Source of the DNA: an uncultured Bacteroides sp.
Lineage (GTDB): Bacteria > Bacteroidota > Bacteroidia > Bacteroidales > Bacteroidaceae
Reading direction: 5' to 3'
DNA: 64,000 nt
Assembly: GCF_963677715.1 (NCBI RefSeq)
Contig: NZ_OY782495.1
Coordinates: 1,364,001 to 1,428,000 of the forward strand
Shown here: in pieces, positions 19,838 to 28,515 of the stretch
Position numbering within the stretch: position 1 is the first letter of the stretch
Layout: every line of letters starts with the position of its first letter
Program-made: the position numbers and the translations under genes
Notes under the pieces: model-generated
Databases searched by the model: none
What the model saw: only the letters and a program-made list of their open reading frames with translations
What the model was told of the DNA's origin: nothing

Positions 19838-20983
19838 ATGAAAACAAATATAGCTTACACCCTTGCCTATTGCTTCCTTTTCTGCTTCATCACAATAAGT
19901 TGCTCGGACTCTACCAATGATAACGACAACAACATTATTTTTGGCGGGAACATCATCGGAAACGGCGAACAGGAGTTCCTCATCACGCACAATCAAACAC
20001 TAAAGAAAGGTACTTACCTGATGAAAGGGTGGTGCTACATTACTGACGGAGCTACGCTTACCATCGAACCCGGTACCGTCATTAAGGGAGATCACGAAAC
20101 AATGGCCGCTTTAATTGTAGAACCGGGAGGTAAATTATTTGCCAAAGGTACTGCCGCCGCACCGATCGTTTTCACTTCCGAAAAAGCTCCGGGTAATCGT
20201 AAGCCCGGTGATTGGGGCGGACTGATTATCTGTGGAAATGCAACAAACAACAGTGGCATCCTCCAAATAGAAGGCGGGCCACGCACTCTGCATGGAGGCA
20301 ATAACGATGCCGACAACTCCGGCATCATCAGCTATGTGCGTGTAGAGTTTGCCGGGTATCCGTTTCGCGAAAATCAAGAGATAAACGGCATCACTTTCGG
20401 CTCCGTGGGCAGCGGCACACAAGTAGACCACCTGCAAGTATCCTATTCCAACGACGATGCCTTCGAATGGTTCGGGGGAACCGTTAACTGCAATTACCTG
20501 GTAGCTTACCACTGCTGGGATGATGATTTTGATACTGACAACGGCTATCGCGGTAGTTGTAACTATCTGCTGGGAATCCGCAATTCCCGTATCGCTGATA
20601 TATCTACGTCTCACGGTTTCGAATGCAATAACAATGCCGACGATAGTAATGTACAACCCGCTACAGCACCCACCTTCAACCATGCGACGCTCTACGGCCC
20701 TTATTCTGTAGATGCAAACTTTCAGAACACCAGCGAATATATTGATGGAGATAACCTACGTCCCGACAATGAAAGTCTATTAGGACTTTACGGCGATGCC
20801 ATTTTGCTGGGAAATAACACAGCTGTCAACTTCCTAAACTCCACCGTCAGCGGCTATCCCACTACAATAACAGGGACACCAGCTACACAAGAGAACCTAA
20901 CATTTAGTTCTCCAACAACCCCGGTCTTACCAGATTGGACAAATTCGTGGTGCAACTTTGATCCGCAAAACACAGTGTACTAA
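19838..20983 (+). CDS. Exported lipoprotein, paralogue 2 of the preceding gene
   Basis: About 381 residues, shorter than its neighbour. From ATG 19838 the protein starts MKTNIAYTLAYCFLFCF and reaches a lipobox-like ITISCSD, again followed by an Asp/Asn-rich linker. An ATG at 19826 is an alternative start. The core aligns with paralogue 1 through PGDWGGLIICGN, IEGGPRTLHGGN, EINGITFGSVGSGTQVDHL and the WDDDFDTDNG segment. Both end with a W..FDP.NT.Y motif, which may be a conserved C-terminal fold element. It lacks about 130 residues of the middle and C-terminal part of paralogue 1. Probably a duplication; function unknown. Confidence 0.75.
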   Translation: MKTNIAYTLAYCFLFCFITISCSDSTNDNDNNIIFGGNIIGNGEQEFLITHNQTLKKGTYLMKGWCYITDGATLTIEPGTVIKGDHETMAALIVEPGGKLFAKGTAAAPIVFTSEKAPGNRKPGDWGGLIICGNATNNSGILQIEGGPRTLHGGNNDADNSGIISYVRVEFAGYPFRENQEINGITFGSVGSGTQVDHLQVSYSNDDAFEWFGGTVNCNYLVAYHCWDDDFDTDNGYRGSCNYLLGIRNSRIADISTSHGFECNNNADDSNVQPATAPTFNHATLYGPYSVDANFQNTSEYIDGDNLRPDNESLLGLYGDAILLGNNTAVNFLNSTVSGYPTTITGTPATQENLTFSSPTTPVLPDWTNSWCNFDPQNTVY

Positions 20984-21107
20984 ATTCGATGGAAGGTCAA
21001 AATTATGGATAGTGCCCATTGAATGCTAACTTTAATCAAAGTCCAGTTAAAATCAATTATCCCATTTAGTCTATTTATACCATTTAAATATATTACACAA
21101 GTCGAAT

Positions 21108-21539
21108 TTAAGTTGTTCTATTTTTGGATCCAGTTTTTTGCTTCACAACTTCTGCTAGGACATCCATTTTTTGTAAAATAGAGTTTTTTAGAAATTTGTT
21201 TCGTTCTTCTTCTGATCTACTAAAGAAGTTTTTATTATTTATAATTATAGGCATTCCAATAAACTTTTCATTCTTTCTATAATTTTCTATTTCCTTTAAA
21301 CTTTGTTCTACCATTAGTATCGGATTTACATAAAATTGAAATAAAACTAATATCAAATCCTTTCCGTAATCCTTATGGCTCAAAATTTTTAAAGCTCCAC
21401 TAAGCCTCTTTTCTCCAAAAATATAACCTCTAAACAATCGTCCTTGCTCAGTAACTAAATCTTTGGTCCGTTGGTCAGCATCAGGATATGCTTGCGTTAT
21501 TGAAACATAACAGCTTAATATATTTGTATTTTCACTCAT
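21108..21539 (-). CDS. Putative cytoplasmic immunity protein of the terminal cassette
   Basis: About 143 residues from ATG 21539 (MSENTNILSCYVSIT), which lies 2 bases after the stop of the toxin-tip frame; a longer upstream reading would run into that tip. It has no signal peptide or membrane segment and is rich in Lys/Glu with amphipathic helices, so it should act in the cytoplasm. Tight coupling to the preceding tip is the normal toxin-immunity arrangement. I do not recognise the family with certainty. A cytosolic immunity protein fits a nuclease-type toxin. Confidence 0.6.
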   Translation of the reverse strand: MSENTNILSCYVSITQAYPDADQRTKDLVTEQGRLFRGYIFGEKRLSGALKILSHKDYGKDLILVLFQFYVNPILMVEQSLKEIENYRKNEKFIGMPIIINNKNFFSRSEEERNKFLKNSILQKMDVLAEVVKQKTGSKNRTT

Positions 21540-21541
21540 TT

Positions 21542-22303
21542 TTAATACATATTTAAATTTAAAGGACCTCTTTGTATTGTGTTCTGCATAAACTCCCACT
21601 CATAGGCAGCAGCTCTATTTGGAAATGGGATTGCCTCCATATACTTACCTTGCATAAAGGCTTTAGTATATCGTGTTTCAGGAACCAACTTTGAAGTAAT
21701 GCCATTCTTTAAAAATGTGCCGTCTTCAGAGAATAATTTATAGCCCCAAGTAGGTTTAAAACTCTTTAATGAATTTCCATGAACTGCAACTTCTTCAACG
21801 ACACTTGCGCTTGCCTTAGCAGCTCCTCTACTCAACAAGCCAACACCTAATCTCCCCACGGCATTCAAACTAGCAGCTCCACTAACAACCGCTTCTATTG
21901 TTAACAATGCCCGGCCCGTTGCCATGCCTATTTTCTCATTCGCCTTGCCAATCAATCCTTTATAAAGCCTGGATCGAGATTCGGAAGACAAGTCGCTCTC
22001 ACTACCCAAAAGATTATTTTGGAGGCTCTTACTATTGCTAATTGTCTGAAAAGCATCAACAGGACTATTGGATTCGGAAACAATCGTATTCTGATATTGA
22101 TTCAGATAAGTTCCTCCCGCTATTTCAGAAGAGAAACTGATAGCCTCCCGTGTATCTGCCGCCATAACTCGTTTGGGCCGAAGAATCGTAGGCCAGAGTC
22201 GAAAAGCCACTCAACTGAAGAAAGTCATAATTGTCATAATAGAAAGCGGAACCTACCGTGGCACCCGTCAGGGTGAACGTGGAGCCGTCCAGTTGCAGAT
22301 CAT
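21542..22303 (-). pseudogene. Chimeric Rhs fragment with pre-toxin segment and a distinct toxin tip
   Basis: From 22303 to about 22140 the DNA matches an internal Rhs region of the complete gene (near 41.5-41.65 kb). It then jumps, out of frame, to a pre-toxin segment (about 21815-22127) that is almost identical to that of the complete Rhs protein (39685-40000): two amino-acid differences in about 100 residues (SRSR/SQSR and NEKI/NEEI). After GLLSRGAAKA the tip is unique, about 90 residues, including GYKLFSEDGTFLKNGITS and RYTKAFM. That spacing is reminiscent of GIY-YIG/URI-type nuclease domains (tentative). There is no start in the Rhs frame and no signal peptide, so it is not expressible as a toxin where it stands. 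Confidence 0.65.
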
Positions 22304-22305
22304 AT

Positions 22306-22562
22306 TCATTCTATTCGATTTTGGACAATTAAACCACCTACTTCTGTAGAATTAGCTTTCAAATCATTTGAATGAACTTCTGACAATGTGCCACCCCAAT
22401 TTACGGTTGTATTTTCAGATTTTGCTCGAACTCCTTCATTTATTAAGTCTATTTTTCCGTCATCAATTCCATCATTTCCCAAATAATCACCTTGCCTATC
22501 ATAAAAATCTCCAATCAACATACCTGTCGGATTAATAAACCTCACCGGAGTATTCGCACAAT
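22306..22562 (-). pseudogene. Remnant of an Rhs cassette tip
   Basis: A frame of about 80 residues starting within the last Rhs-core codons (YCANTPVRFINPTG) and continuing into a linker with GDFYDRQGDYLGNDGIDDGK. A comparable linker occurs in the tip at 23300. It stops after about 75 residues at the junction with the next fragment, so the catalytic tip and immunity gene are missing. Read as a decayed or recombined cassette. Confidence 0.6.
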
Positions 22563-22642
22563 AAGTCTAAGGTAGATTCCGGTAAACTTTTGACAGATTA
22601 TCGGGATTATTTAAGAGGATCTGCTAACCAAAAGACGAATTG
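22563..22642 (+). pseudogene. 3' tail of an unidentified plus-strand gene
   Basis: Directly adjoining the truncated 5' edge of the Rhs remnant, the plus strand reads 26 codons (KSKVDSGKLLTDYRDYLRGS...) to a TGA at 22640. The composition looks like a natural protein C-terminus. Similar tails occur at other cassette edges. The identity is unknown and the call rests mainly on that recurring pattern. Confidence 0.35.
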
Positions 22643-22653
22643 ACTTCAATTAA

Positions 22654-23259
22654 TTATTTTATAGGTACACTTTGCTTATTATTCCTCGCTTTTCCTGCTT
22701 TTTGCTTCAATTTGGGTAGATTTTCCATATCAGAAGTATATTCATATCGCACAATCTTAACATGGTCTATTCCTTTTGAAGACAACTCTGAAACTTTATC
22801 TCTGTAAACAAGCCGTAAGGTTGGTAAAGCCTGTAGCATCTCAAGCGAGTAATCATATACATCCCTTGTCTCTTTATACTTATACAAGATATCAGTTCCA
22901 AAAAAGATACTCGTTCCGAAATGCAAATGGTAACTTCCTCCCGGTTGTATAGCCAAACTATCAATACCAAAGAATCTCACTAAAAAGAAAGGATGCTCTA
23001 CATTCACATAACCTTTCCCATTATAAGAGAATTCTATAGAGAAATTTGATGTGGAAGGATACAAATAGAAAACGCTGTCTGTAGTATTGACTACAGTAAA
23101 ATATAAAGATATTCCAGGTCCATCAAGATCCCCCATACCATAATGAATGTGATCATCATAATAAATCACTTCTGTAACCTTTACGGTGTCAAGATTCAGA
23201 ACTTGAGCCTGAACAGCAGTTCCTATCATAAGAAACAACAAAACAAATAAAACTTTCAT
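22654..23259 (-). CDS. Exported putative immunity protein for the HEGQH metallopeptidase tip
   Basis: A 201-residue protein with a clear cleavable signal peptide (MKVLFVLLFLMIGTAVQAQ), so it resides in the periplasm or on the surface. The body is beta-rich with many aromatic residues (YYDDHIHYGMGDLDG; FYLYPSTSNFSIEF) and a basic C-terminus. It lies 40 bases after the toxin-tip stop at 23300. I do not recognise the family. Export suggests that the cognate toxin acts outside the cytoplasm. Confidence 0.55.
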   Translation of the reverse strand: MKVLFVLLFLMIGTAVQAQVLNLDTVKVTEVIYYDDHIHYGMGDLDGPGISLYFTVVNTTDSVFYLYPSTSNFSIEFSYNGKGYVNVEHPFFLVRFFGIDSLAIQPGGSYHLHFGTSIFFGTDILYKYKETRDVYDYSLEMLQALPTLRLVYRDKVSELSSKGIDHVKIVRYEYTSDMENLPKLKQKAGKARNNKQSVPIK

Positions 23260-23299
23260 ATCTCTCTATCTTGATTATAAGCATGACCTCAAATCATTG

Positions 23300-24745
23300 C
23301 TATTTAAATGGTTTTTGAATACTCGGAAGAACAATAAGTTGTAATTTCAAGACCTTCACATATTCATTAATTCCAGCCTTAAAATCAGATCCTGTCCCGG
23401 AATAAGTAGAATGCGACATTTGAGTCTGTATTGCTCTAGCCTCACCCATCTTATCGGAAGGCGAGCCTTTCAAATTGTATCCCATCAGCTTCATATCACC
23501 AACATGCTGCCCCTCATGAACAAAGAAATTTTTAATTTCATTTGAATGATCTGAGTATCCTGCTTCTTTAAAGCCAGCTACATCCACATCAACACGAACA
23601 GGATTTCCTTTTATACTTTGGGTTATCATACCCGTGCTACCTTTTTTAAAAGCACCACGAACCGTGTTATCCAAAGGCATACCAGTAGAATTATAATGTT
23701 GGTATATTCCCAAAGAAGCTTCAGTGTTTATAGTTGATTCAGAATGCAAAGCACCAACCGAAACTCCGATCTCCGGATCAATCGTTCCATCACCATTACT
23801 ATTCATACTCCATTGTGAATCATCCATCACCCTTACATAATCTGTGCTTGAATTATCTGTTCCCAAATATTTCCCATATTGATTAAAGTAATCATCGTAA
23901 AACATCCCCGTTGGATCTATATACTTCATCGGATTGCTGTTACAATATACATACGGACTAACCCCATAGTATTTCTCCGATTTTGGGTCCACCGTACTAA
24001 ACCTACCCAAAGCAGGATCCATCAATCTAGCAGAGTAATCATACAAATTCAATCCTCTCTCCGTATCCAGTTCCTTACCGTTGTACTTGTAAGGCTGCCC
24101 GCTTGTTGTTACTCCTTCCGCAAACGACATTCCGAACGGATAATAATGATTCGTCTGAACGATTCCTCCGCTGGCATTCGCTACCACACGGTTATTGCCC
24201 AAATGATCAGTTAAGTAAAAGTAATAAGCACCACCTTCTATATAACCGCCATCAACCAGGATACGTTTCAGTGCCCCGCCTTCATAGATCACATTGCCAA
24301 CATAATCCGTCTGCTTGCTGCCGATGTTGGCTCTCAGTTTACGCCCGTCGGCAGCATACGTGTACGTATTCGTTGCCTGACCAAGAGTATTATTAATTGT
24401 GACACTCTGCGGCAAATTTAAAAAATTATACGTAATTCCGGTTATTCCTTTGTTTAAATCTTGCGTTAAATTACCATTTAAGTCGTAAAAATATTCTTTC
24501 GCTGCCGTGGAGTTGTTCTTAAAGTCCATCGATGCCGACAAAGTGACGGTTGTTCCCGTATCATCCGCTTTGATCAACTGATTGCCCGCATAGCTCATGC
24601 TCAGGTTATCAACCGTACCGAAAGTACTCGTTCCCGTACGGCCGTTACGAACCAGGTTCGTCATGTTGCCATGCTTGTCGTAGTTATATGAAGTACCGTA
24701 ACTCGCGTTGGCCGTTCCTCCTTCCAGATAACCGGCTGCCGTCAA
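23300..24745 (-). CDS. 5'-truncated Rhs cassette with putative HExxH metallopeptidase tip
   Basis: The Rhs frame is open from its junction at 24770 but has no ATG start; 24745 is a TTG inside the repeat. Residues 1-280 are YD repeats and the Rhs core. The tip starts after YIDPTG with a linker (DDYFNQYGKYLGTDN) and contains FFVHEGQHVGD near residue 409, followed by KMGEARAIQTQ about 25 residues later. HExxH plus a downstream Glu in an ExxA context is the gluzincin-type zinc ligand pattern. The next gene is exported, consistent with action in the periplasm or at the surface. Lacking a promoter, start and signal peptide, it is probably a silent cassette. Confidence 0.7.
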   Translation of the reverse strand: MTAAGYLEGGTANASYGTSYNYDKHGNMTNLVRNGRTGTSTFGTVDNLSMSYAGNQLIKADDTGTTVTLSASMDFKNNSTAAKEYFYDLNGNLTQDLNKGITGITYNFLNLPQSVTINNTLGQATNTYTYAADGRKLRANIGSKQTDYVGNVIYEGGALKRILVDGGYIEGGAYYFYLTDHLGNNRVVANASGGIVQTNHYYPFGMSFAEGVTTSGQPYKYNGKELDTERGLNLYDYSARLMDPALGRFSTVDPKSEKYYGVSPYVYCNSNPMKYIDPTGMFYDDYFNQYGKYLGTDNSSTDYVRVMDDSQWSMNSNGDGTIDPEIGVSVGALHSESTINTEASLGIYQHYNSTGMPLDNTVRGAFKKGSTGMITQSIKGNPVRVDVDVAGFKEAGYSDHSNEIKNFFVHEGQHVGDMKLMGYNLKGSPSDKMGEARAIQTQMSHSTYSGTGSDFKAGINEYVKVLKLQLIVLPSIQKPFK

Positions 24746-24767
24746 TCGGGAGAGGTTATCATAAGCG

Positions 24768-24791
24768 AAGTTGGGACAGACTATTAATTAA
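24768..24791 (+). other. Short gene tail (LGQTIN-stop) at the Rhs cassette edge
   Basis: Where the Rhs similarity ends at 24770, the plus strand reads KLGQTIN and a TAA at 24789-24791. The same end occurs in the duplicate at 26882-26905. It resembles the last codons (FQLGQTTN-stop) of the longer GspF/PilC-like tail at 35259-35405, so it may be the last few codons of a related gene allele. The similarity is short and the call is tentative. Confidence 0.35.
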
Positions 24792-24955
24792 GCTACGGCA
24801 AATATTTCTCACACTTTAGACAATCCTATCAAAGTAAATAAATTACAGTATTAGATCTATACAATAATTCCAATTTAACAAAAGCCCTTTACCTGCATAT
24901 TTTTCAATAATTTTAAATTATACTTTAGGCAAATTTGATTACTAGAATACAATGC

Positions 24956-25405
24956 TCAATAATAATACCAATATTCAGGAGCATTTATCGTATCAAATAC
25001 ATTAAAATGGCCAACCACTCGAGCATAAGAAATAACTATACCGGGGATATTATCTATTCTATATTTAAAAGTTGTATCTATTACTCTCTTCCCAGAAAAC
25101 AACTGGTCATCCAGCGCTATTAATCTTATTGCAATTCTTATGCTGTCCTCATTCTTTTTTTTCCTAAGATTGGCAACTCTCATTCCCCATATATCATCAA
25201 TGTTTTCCTCTGTATAATTTGTAAAATAGGATTTCTTAAACAGCAGGCTATCATTTACCCATAATTTTATATAATCTTTTCCACTCCTATCATTATATAC
25301 TAAATTTACTCGTATAAAAAATGAATCTTTCTCGGGCTTCATCTTTGTTCTCGAACAACAGGATAGAAATATAGCACTTAACAATAAAAATACAAGCTTT
25401 TTCAT
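24956..25405 (-). CDS. Lipoprotein immunity-like protein of metzincin cassette 1
   Basis: 149 residues, starting MKKLVFLLLSAIFLSCCSR, a lipoprotein signal with the lipid-modified Cys at residue 16 or 17. The mature part (about 130 residues) is beta-rich, with the shared motif SGKDYIKLWVNDSLLF and the end EYWYYY. It follows the toxin tip at 25414 by 8 bases. It is homologous to the proteins at 27070 and 36048, each of which follows a metzincin tip, which strongly supports the toxin-immunity pairing. It presumably blocks the protease in the periplasm. Confidence 0.7.
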   Translation of the reverse strand: MKKLVFLLLSAIFLSCCSRTKMKPEKDSFFIRVNLVYNDRSGKDYIKLWVNDSLLFKKSYFTNYTEENIDDIWGMRVANLRKKKNEDSIRIAIRLIALDDQLFSGKRVIDTTFKYRIDNIPGIVISYARVVGHFNVFDTINAPEYWYYY

Positions 25406-25413
25406 TTTACTAA

Positions 25414-26859
25414 CTATTTTCTAAACCAATCATTTCTCTTAGGAGAATTGAAATTTAGTTTATTATTAATATAATTATCTCTTAATAATTTTATTTGATC
25501 TCGCGTTAGATGAGTCGATTTAGCGTAGTCTCCTCCCAAATCCAAAACTCTGATAGCTTGCATCATCAGGTTATCTCGTTTATCCTCATTCATCGGATGA
25601 TGTAAACCTCCGGTATGCCCTAACTCATGAGCTGCTGTTCTTTTATCTTCACCACTTATCAAATTACTAACAGCCATAGTTCCTAGTTTTATGCTTAGCC
25701 CCGGAGTGGAAGATTTCCCCTGAATTATTCCAGCTCTCGATTTGCGGAAGTCTGTCTGATTAACGACTTGAAATACATGGTCTTTATCACTAATCTCATC
25801 TACAGATGAAGCTATTCTCAAGCTAAAGTCCATATTTACTTCGAAGTCCTTGCCTGAAATATTATATATACTATTCACTTGTTCTTGAATAGCCGTTGAT
25901 AATTTCTCCATATCAATACTCCGATCGTTTGAATTATTGTAAAGAGCTGCGTTCACTGTTATATTGTATTCCATTTTACGGCTTTGTTCATTGTACCGCG
26001 TTACTATTCTCCAATCTCTTCCATCCGGATCAATAAGTCTCAATGGATTATTTCCTACATACACATACGGGCTAATCCCATAGTATTTCTCCGTCGAAGG
26101 ATCCACCGTACTAAACCTACCCAAAGCAGGATCCATCAATCTAGCAGAGTAATCATACAAATTCAATCCTCTCTCCGTATCCAGTTCCTTACCGTTGTAC
26201 TTGTAAGGCTGCCCGCTTGTTGTTACTCCTTCCGCAAACGACATTCCGAACGGATAATAATGATTCTTCTGAACGATTCCTCCGCTGGCATTCGCTACCA
26301 CACGGTTATTGCCCAAATGATCAGTTAAATAGAAGTAATAAGTGCCACCTTCTATATAACCGCCATCAACCAGGATACGTTTCAGTGCCCCGCCTTCATA
26401 GATCACATTGCCAACATAATCCGTCTGTTTACTGCCGATGTTGGCTCTCAGTTTACGCCCGTCGGCGGCATACGTGTACGTATTCGTTGCCTGACCAAGA
26501 GTATTATTAATTGTGACACTCTGCGGCAAATTTAAAAAATTATACGTAATTCCGGTTATTCCTTTGTTTAAATCTTGCGTTAAATTACCATTTAAGTCGT
26601 AATAATATTCTTTCGCAGCCGTGGAGTTGTTCTTAAAGTCCATCGATGCCGACAAAGTGACGGTTGTTCCCGCATCATCCGCTTTGATCAACTGATTGCC
26701 CGCATAGCTCATGCTCAGGTTATCAACCGTACCGAAAGTACTCGTTCCCGTACGGCCGTTACGAACCAGGTTCGTCATGTTGCCATGCTTGTCGTAGTTA
26801 TATGAAGTTCCGTAACTCGTATTGGCCGTTCCGGCTTCCAGATAACCGGCTGCCGTCAA
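25414..26859 (-). CDS. 5'-truncated Rhs cassette with metzincin-type metalloprotease tip, copy 1
   Basis: The first roughly 276 residues are YD repeats and the Rhs core; a natural start is absent (26859 is an internal TTG; homology begins at 26884). The tip starts at DPDGRDW and contains AAHELGHTGGLHHP near residue 410, an exact HExxHxxGxxH zinc motif of metzincins. DNLMMQ about 10 residues later could serve as the Met-turn. The catalytic residues look intact. It is nearly identical to the tip at 27530 and related to that at 36506. It has no signal peptide or start, so it is likely a silent donor unless read through. Confidence 0.75.
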   Translation of the reverse strand: MTAAGYLEAGTANTSYGTSYNYDKHGNMTNLVRNGRTGTSTFGTVDNLSMSYAGNQLIKADDAGTTVTLSASMDFKNNSTAAKEYYYDLNGNLTQDLNKGITGITYNFLNLPQSVTINNTLGQATNTYTYAADGRKLRANIGSKQTDYVGNVIYEGGALKRILVDGGYIEGGTYYFYLTDHLGNNRVVANASGGIVQKNHYYPFGMSFAEGVTTSGQPYKYNGKELDTERGLNLYDYSARLMDPALGRFSTVDPSTEKYYGISPYVYVGNNPLRLIDPDGRDWRIVTRYNEQSRKMEYNITVNAALYNNSNDRSIDMEKLSTAIQEQVNSIYNISGKDFEVNMDFSLRIASSVDEISDKDHVFQVVNQTDFRKSRAGIIQGKSSTPGLSIKLGTMAVSNLISGEDKRTAAHELGHTGGLHHPMNEDKRDNLMMQAIRVLDLGGDYAKSTHLTRDQIKLLRDNYINNKLNFNSPKRNDWFRK

Positions 26860-27069
26860 TCGGGAGAGGTTATCATAAGCGAAGTTGGGACAGACTATTA
26901 ATTAAGCTACGGCAAATATTTCTCACACTTTAGACAATCCTATCAAAGTAAATAAATTACAGTATTAGATCTATACAATAATTCCAATTTAACAAAAGCC
27001 CTTTACCTGCATATTTTTCAATAATTTTAAATTATACTTTAGGCAAATTTGATTACTAGAATACAATGC

Positions 27070-27528
27070 TCAATAATAATACCAATATTGGGGAAAATTT
27101 ATTGTATCAATTACATTAAAATAACCAATATCTCGAGGATAAGAAATAGCTATACCCGGAATGTTATCTATTCTGTATTTAAAAGTTGTATCTATTACTC
27201 TTTTCCCAGAAAACAACTGGTCATCCAATGCTATTAATCTTATTGCAATCCTTATGCTGTCCTCGTTATCTTTTTTGCTAAGATTGGCAACTTCCATTCC
27301 CCATACATCATCAATAGTTTCTTCATTCCCTTCTATATAATTCGTAAGATAAGGTCCCTTAAACAGTAGGCTATCATTTATCCATAATTTTATATAGTCT
27401 TTTCCGCTCCTATCATTAGACCATAAATTTACTAGTATAAAAAATGAATCTTTCTCGGGCTTCATATTTGTTCTCGAGCAACAGGATAGAAATATACCAC
27501 TTAACAATAGAAATACAAGCTTTTTCAT
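27070..27528 (-). CDS. Lipoprotein immunity-like protein of metzincin cassette 2
   Basis: 152 residues with lipoprotein signal MKKLVFLLLSGIFLSCCSR. It is a paralogue of the protein at 24956 with roughly 80 percent identity by eye; differences cluster in the central loop (GPYLTNYIEGNEETIDD) and near the C-terminus. The start ATG lies one base after the toxin-tip stop. It should act on the outer side of the inner membrane or on the outer membrane. Confidence 0.7.
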   Translation of the reverse strand: MKKLVFLLLSGIFLSCCSRTNMKPEKDSFFILVNLWSNDRSGKDYIKLWINDSLLFKGPYLTNYIEGNEETIDDVWGMEVANLSKKDNEDSIRIAIRLIALDDQLFSGKRVIDTTFKYRIDNIPGIAISYPRDIGYFNVIDTINFPQYWYYY

Positions 27529-27529
27529 T

Positions 27530-28483
27530 TTACCAATTATTTTTCTTAGGAGAATTGAAGTTTAGTTTATTATTAATATAATTATCTCTTAATAATTTTA
27601 TTTGATCTCGCGTTAGATGAGTCGATTTAGAGTAGTCTCCTTTAACTTTAACAGCTTGCATCATCAAATTATCGCGTTTGTCCTCATTCATCGGATGATG
27701 TAAACCTCCGGTATGCCCTAACTCATGAGCTGCTGTTCTTTTATCTTCACCACTTATCAAATTACTAACAGCCATAGTTCCTAGTTTTATGCTTAGCCCC
27801 GGAGTGGAAGATTCCCCCTGAATTATTCCAGCTCTCGATTTGCGGAAGTCTGTCTGATTAACGACTTGAAATACATGATCTTTATCACTAATCTCATCTA
27901 CAGATGAAGCTATTCTCAAGTTAAAGTCCATATTTACTTCGAAGTCCTTGCCTGAAATATTATATATACTATTCACTTGTTCTTGAATAGCCGTTGATAA
28001 TTTCTCCATATCAATACTCCGATCGTTTGAATTATTGTAAAGAGCTGCGTTCACTGTTATATTGTATTCCATTTTACGGCTTTGTTCATTGTACCGCGTT
28101 ACTATTCTCCAATCTCTTCCATCCGGATCAATAAGTCTCAATGGATTATTTCCTACATACACATACGGGCTAATCCCATAGTATTTCTCCGTCGAAGGAT
28201 CCACCGTACTAAACCTACCCAAAGCAGGATCCATCAATCTAGCCGAGTAATCATACAAATTCAATCCCCTTTCCGTATCCAGTTCCTTACCGTTGTACTT
28301 GTAAGGCTGCCCGCTTGTAGTTACACCTTCCGCAAAAGACATTCGGAACGGATAATAATGATTCGTCTGAACGATTCCTCCACTGGCATTCGCTACCACA
28401 CGGTTATTGCCCAAATGATCAGTCAGATAGAAGTAATAAGCACCACCTTCTATATAACCGCCATCAACCAGGATACGTTTCAA
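27530..28483 (-). CDS. 5'-truncated Rhs cassette with metzincin-type metalloprotease tip, copy 2
   Basis: Only about 115 residues of Rhs core remain upstream of the tip. Rhs homology reaches back to about 28500 (IHYENGLLKR) without a start codon. The tip has the same HELGHTGGLHH zinc motif and NLMMQ Met-turn candidate as copy 1, differing in roughly ten positions and lacking the last few residues. In the core, FGMSF has become FRMSF (YPFRMSF), suggesting relaxed constraint. Its immunity gene starts one base after its stop. Confidence 0.72.
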   Translation of the reverse strand: MKRILVDGGYIEGGAYYFYLTDHLGNNRVVANASGGIVQTNHYYPFRMSFAEGVTTSGQPYKYNGKELDTERGLNLYDYSARLMDPALGRFSTVDPSTEKYYGISPYVYVGNNPLRLIDPDGRDWRIVTRYNEQSRKMEYNITVNAALYNNSNDRSIDMEKLSTAIQEQVNSIYNISGKDFEVNMDFNLRIASSVDEISDKDHVFQVVNQTDFRKSRAGIIQGESSTPGLSIKLGTMAVSNLISGEDKRTAAHELGHTGGLHHPMNEDKRDNLMMQAVKVKGDYSKSTHLTRDQIKLLRDNYINNKLNFNSPKKNNW

Positions 28484-28515
28484 TAAGCCGTTTTCATAGT
28501 GTATAGAACATCAGC

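Larger units (their letters stand above)
23948..28180 (-). repeat. Tandem duplication of a 2.1-kb Rhs-metzincin-immunity unit
   Basis: Two consecutive units with an offset of 2114 bases between their Rhs parts: 26062-28180 (metzincin tip, immunity gene 27070-27528, spacer, Rhs core) and 23948-26061 (metzincin tip, immunity gene 24956-25405, spacer, Rhs core). The spacer just outside each Rhs edge (24771-24957 and 26885-27071) appears identical base for base by eye. The immunity genes differ visibly and have a small length difference. The metzincin tips are nearly identical. Confidence 0.85.
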
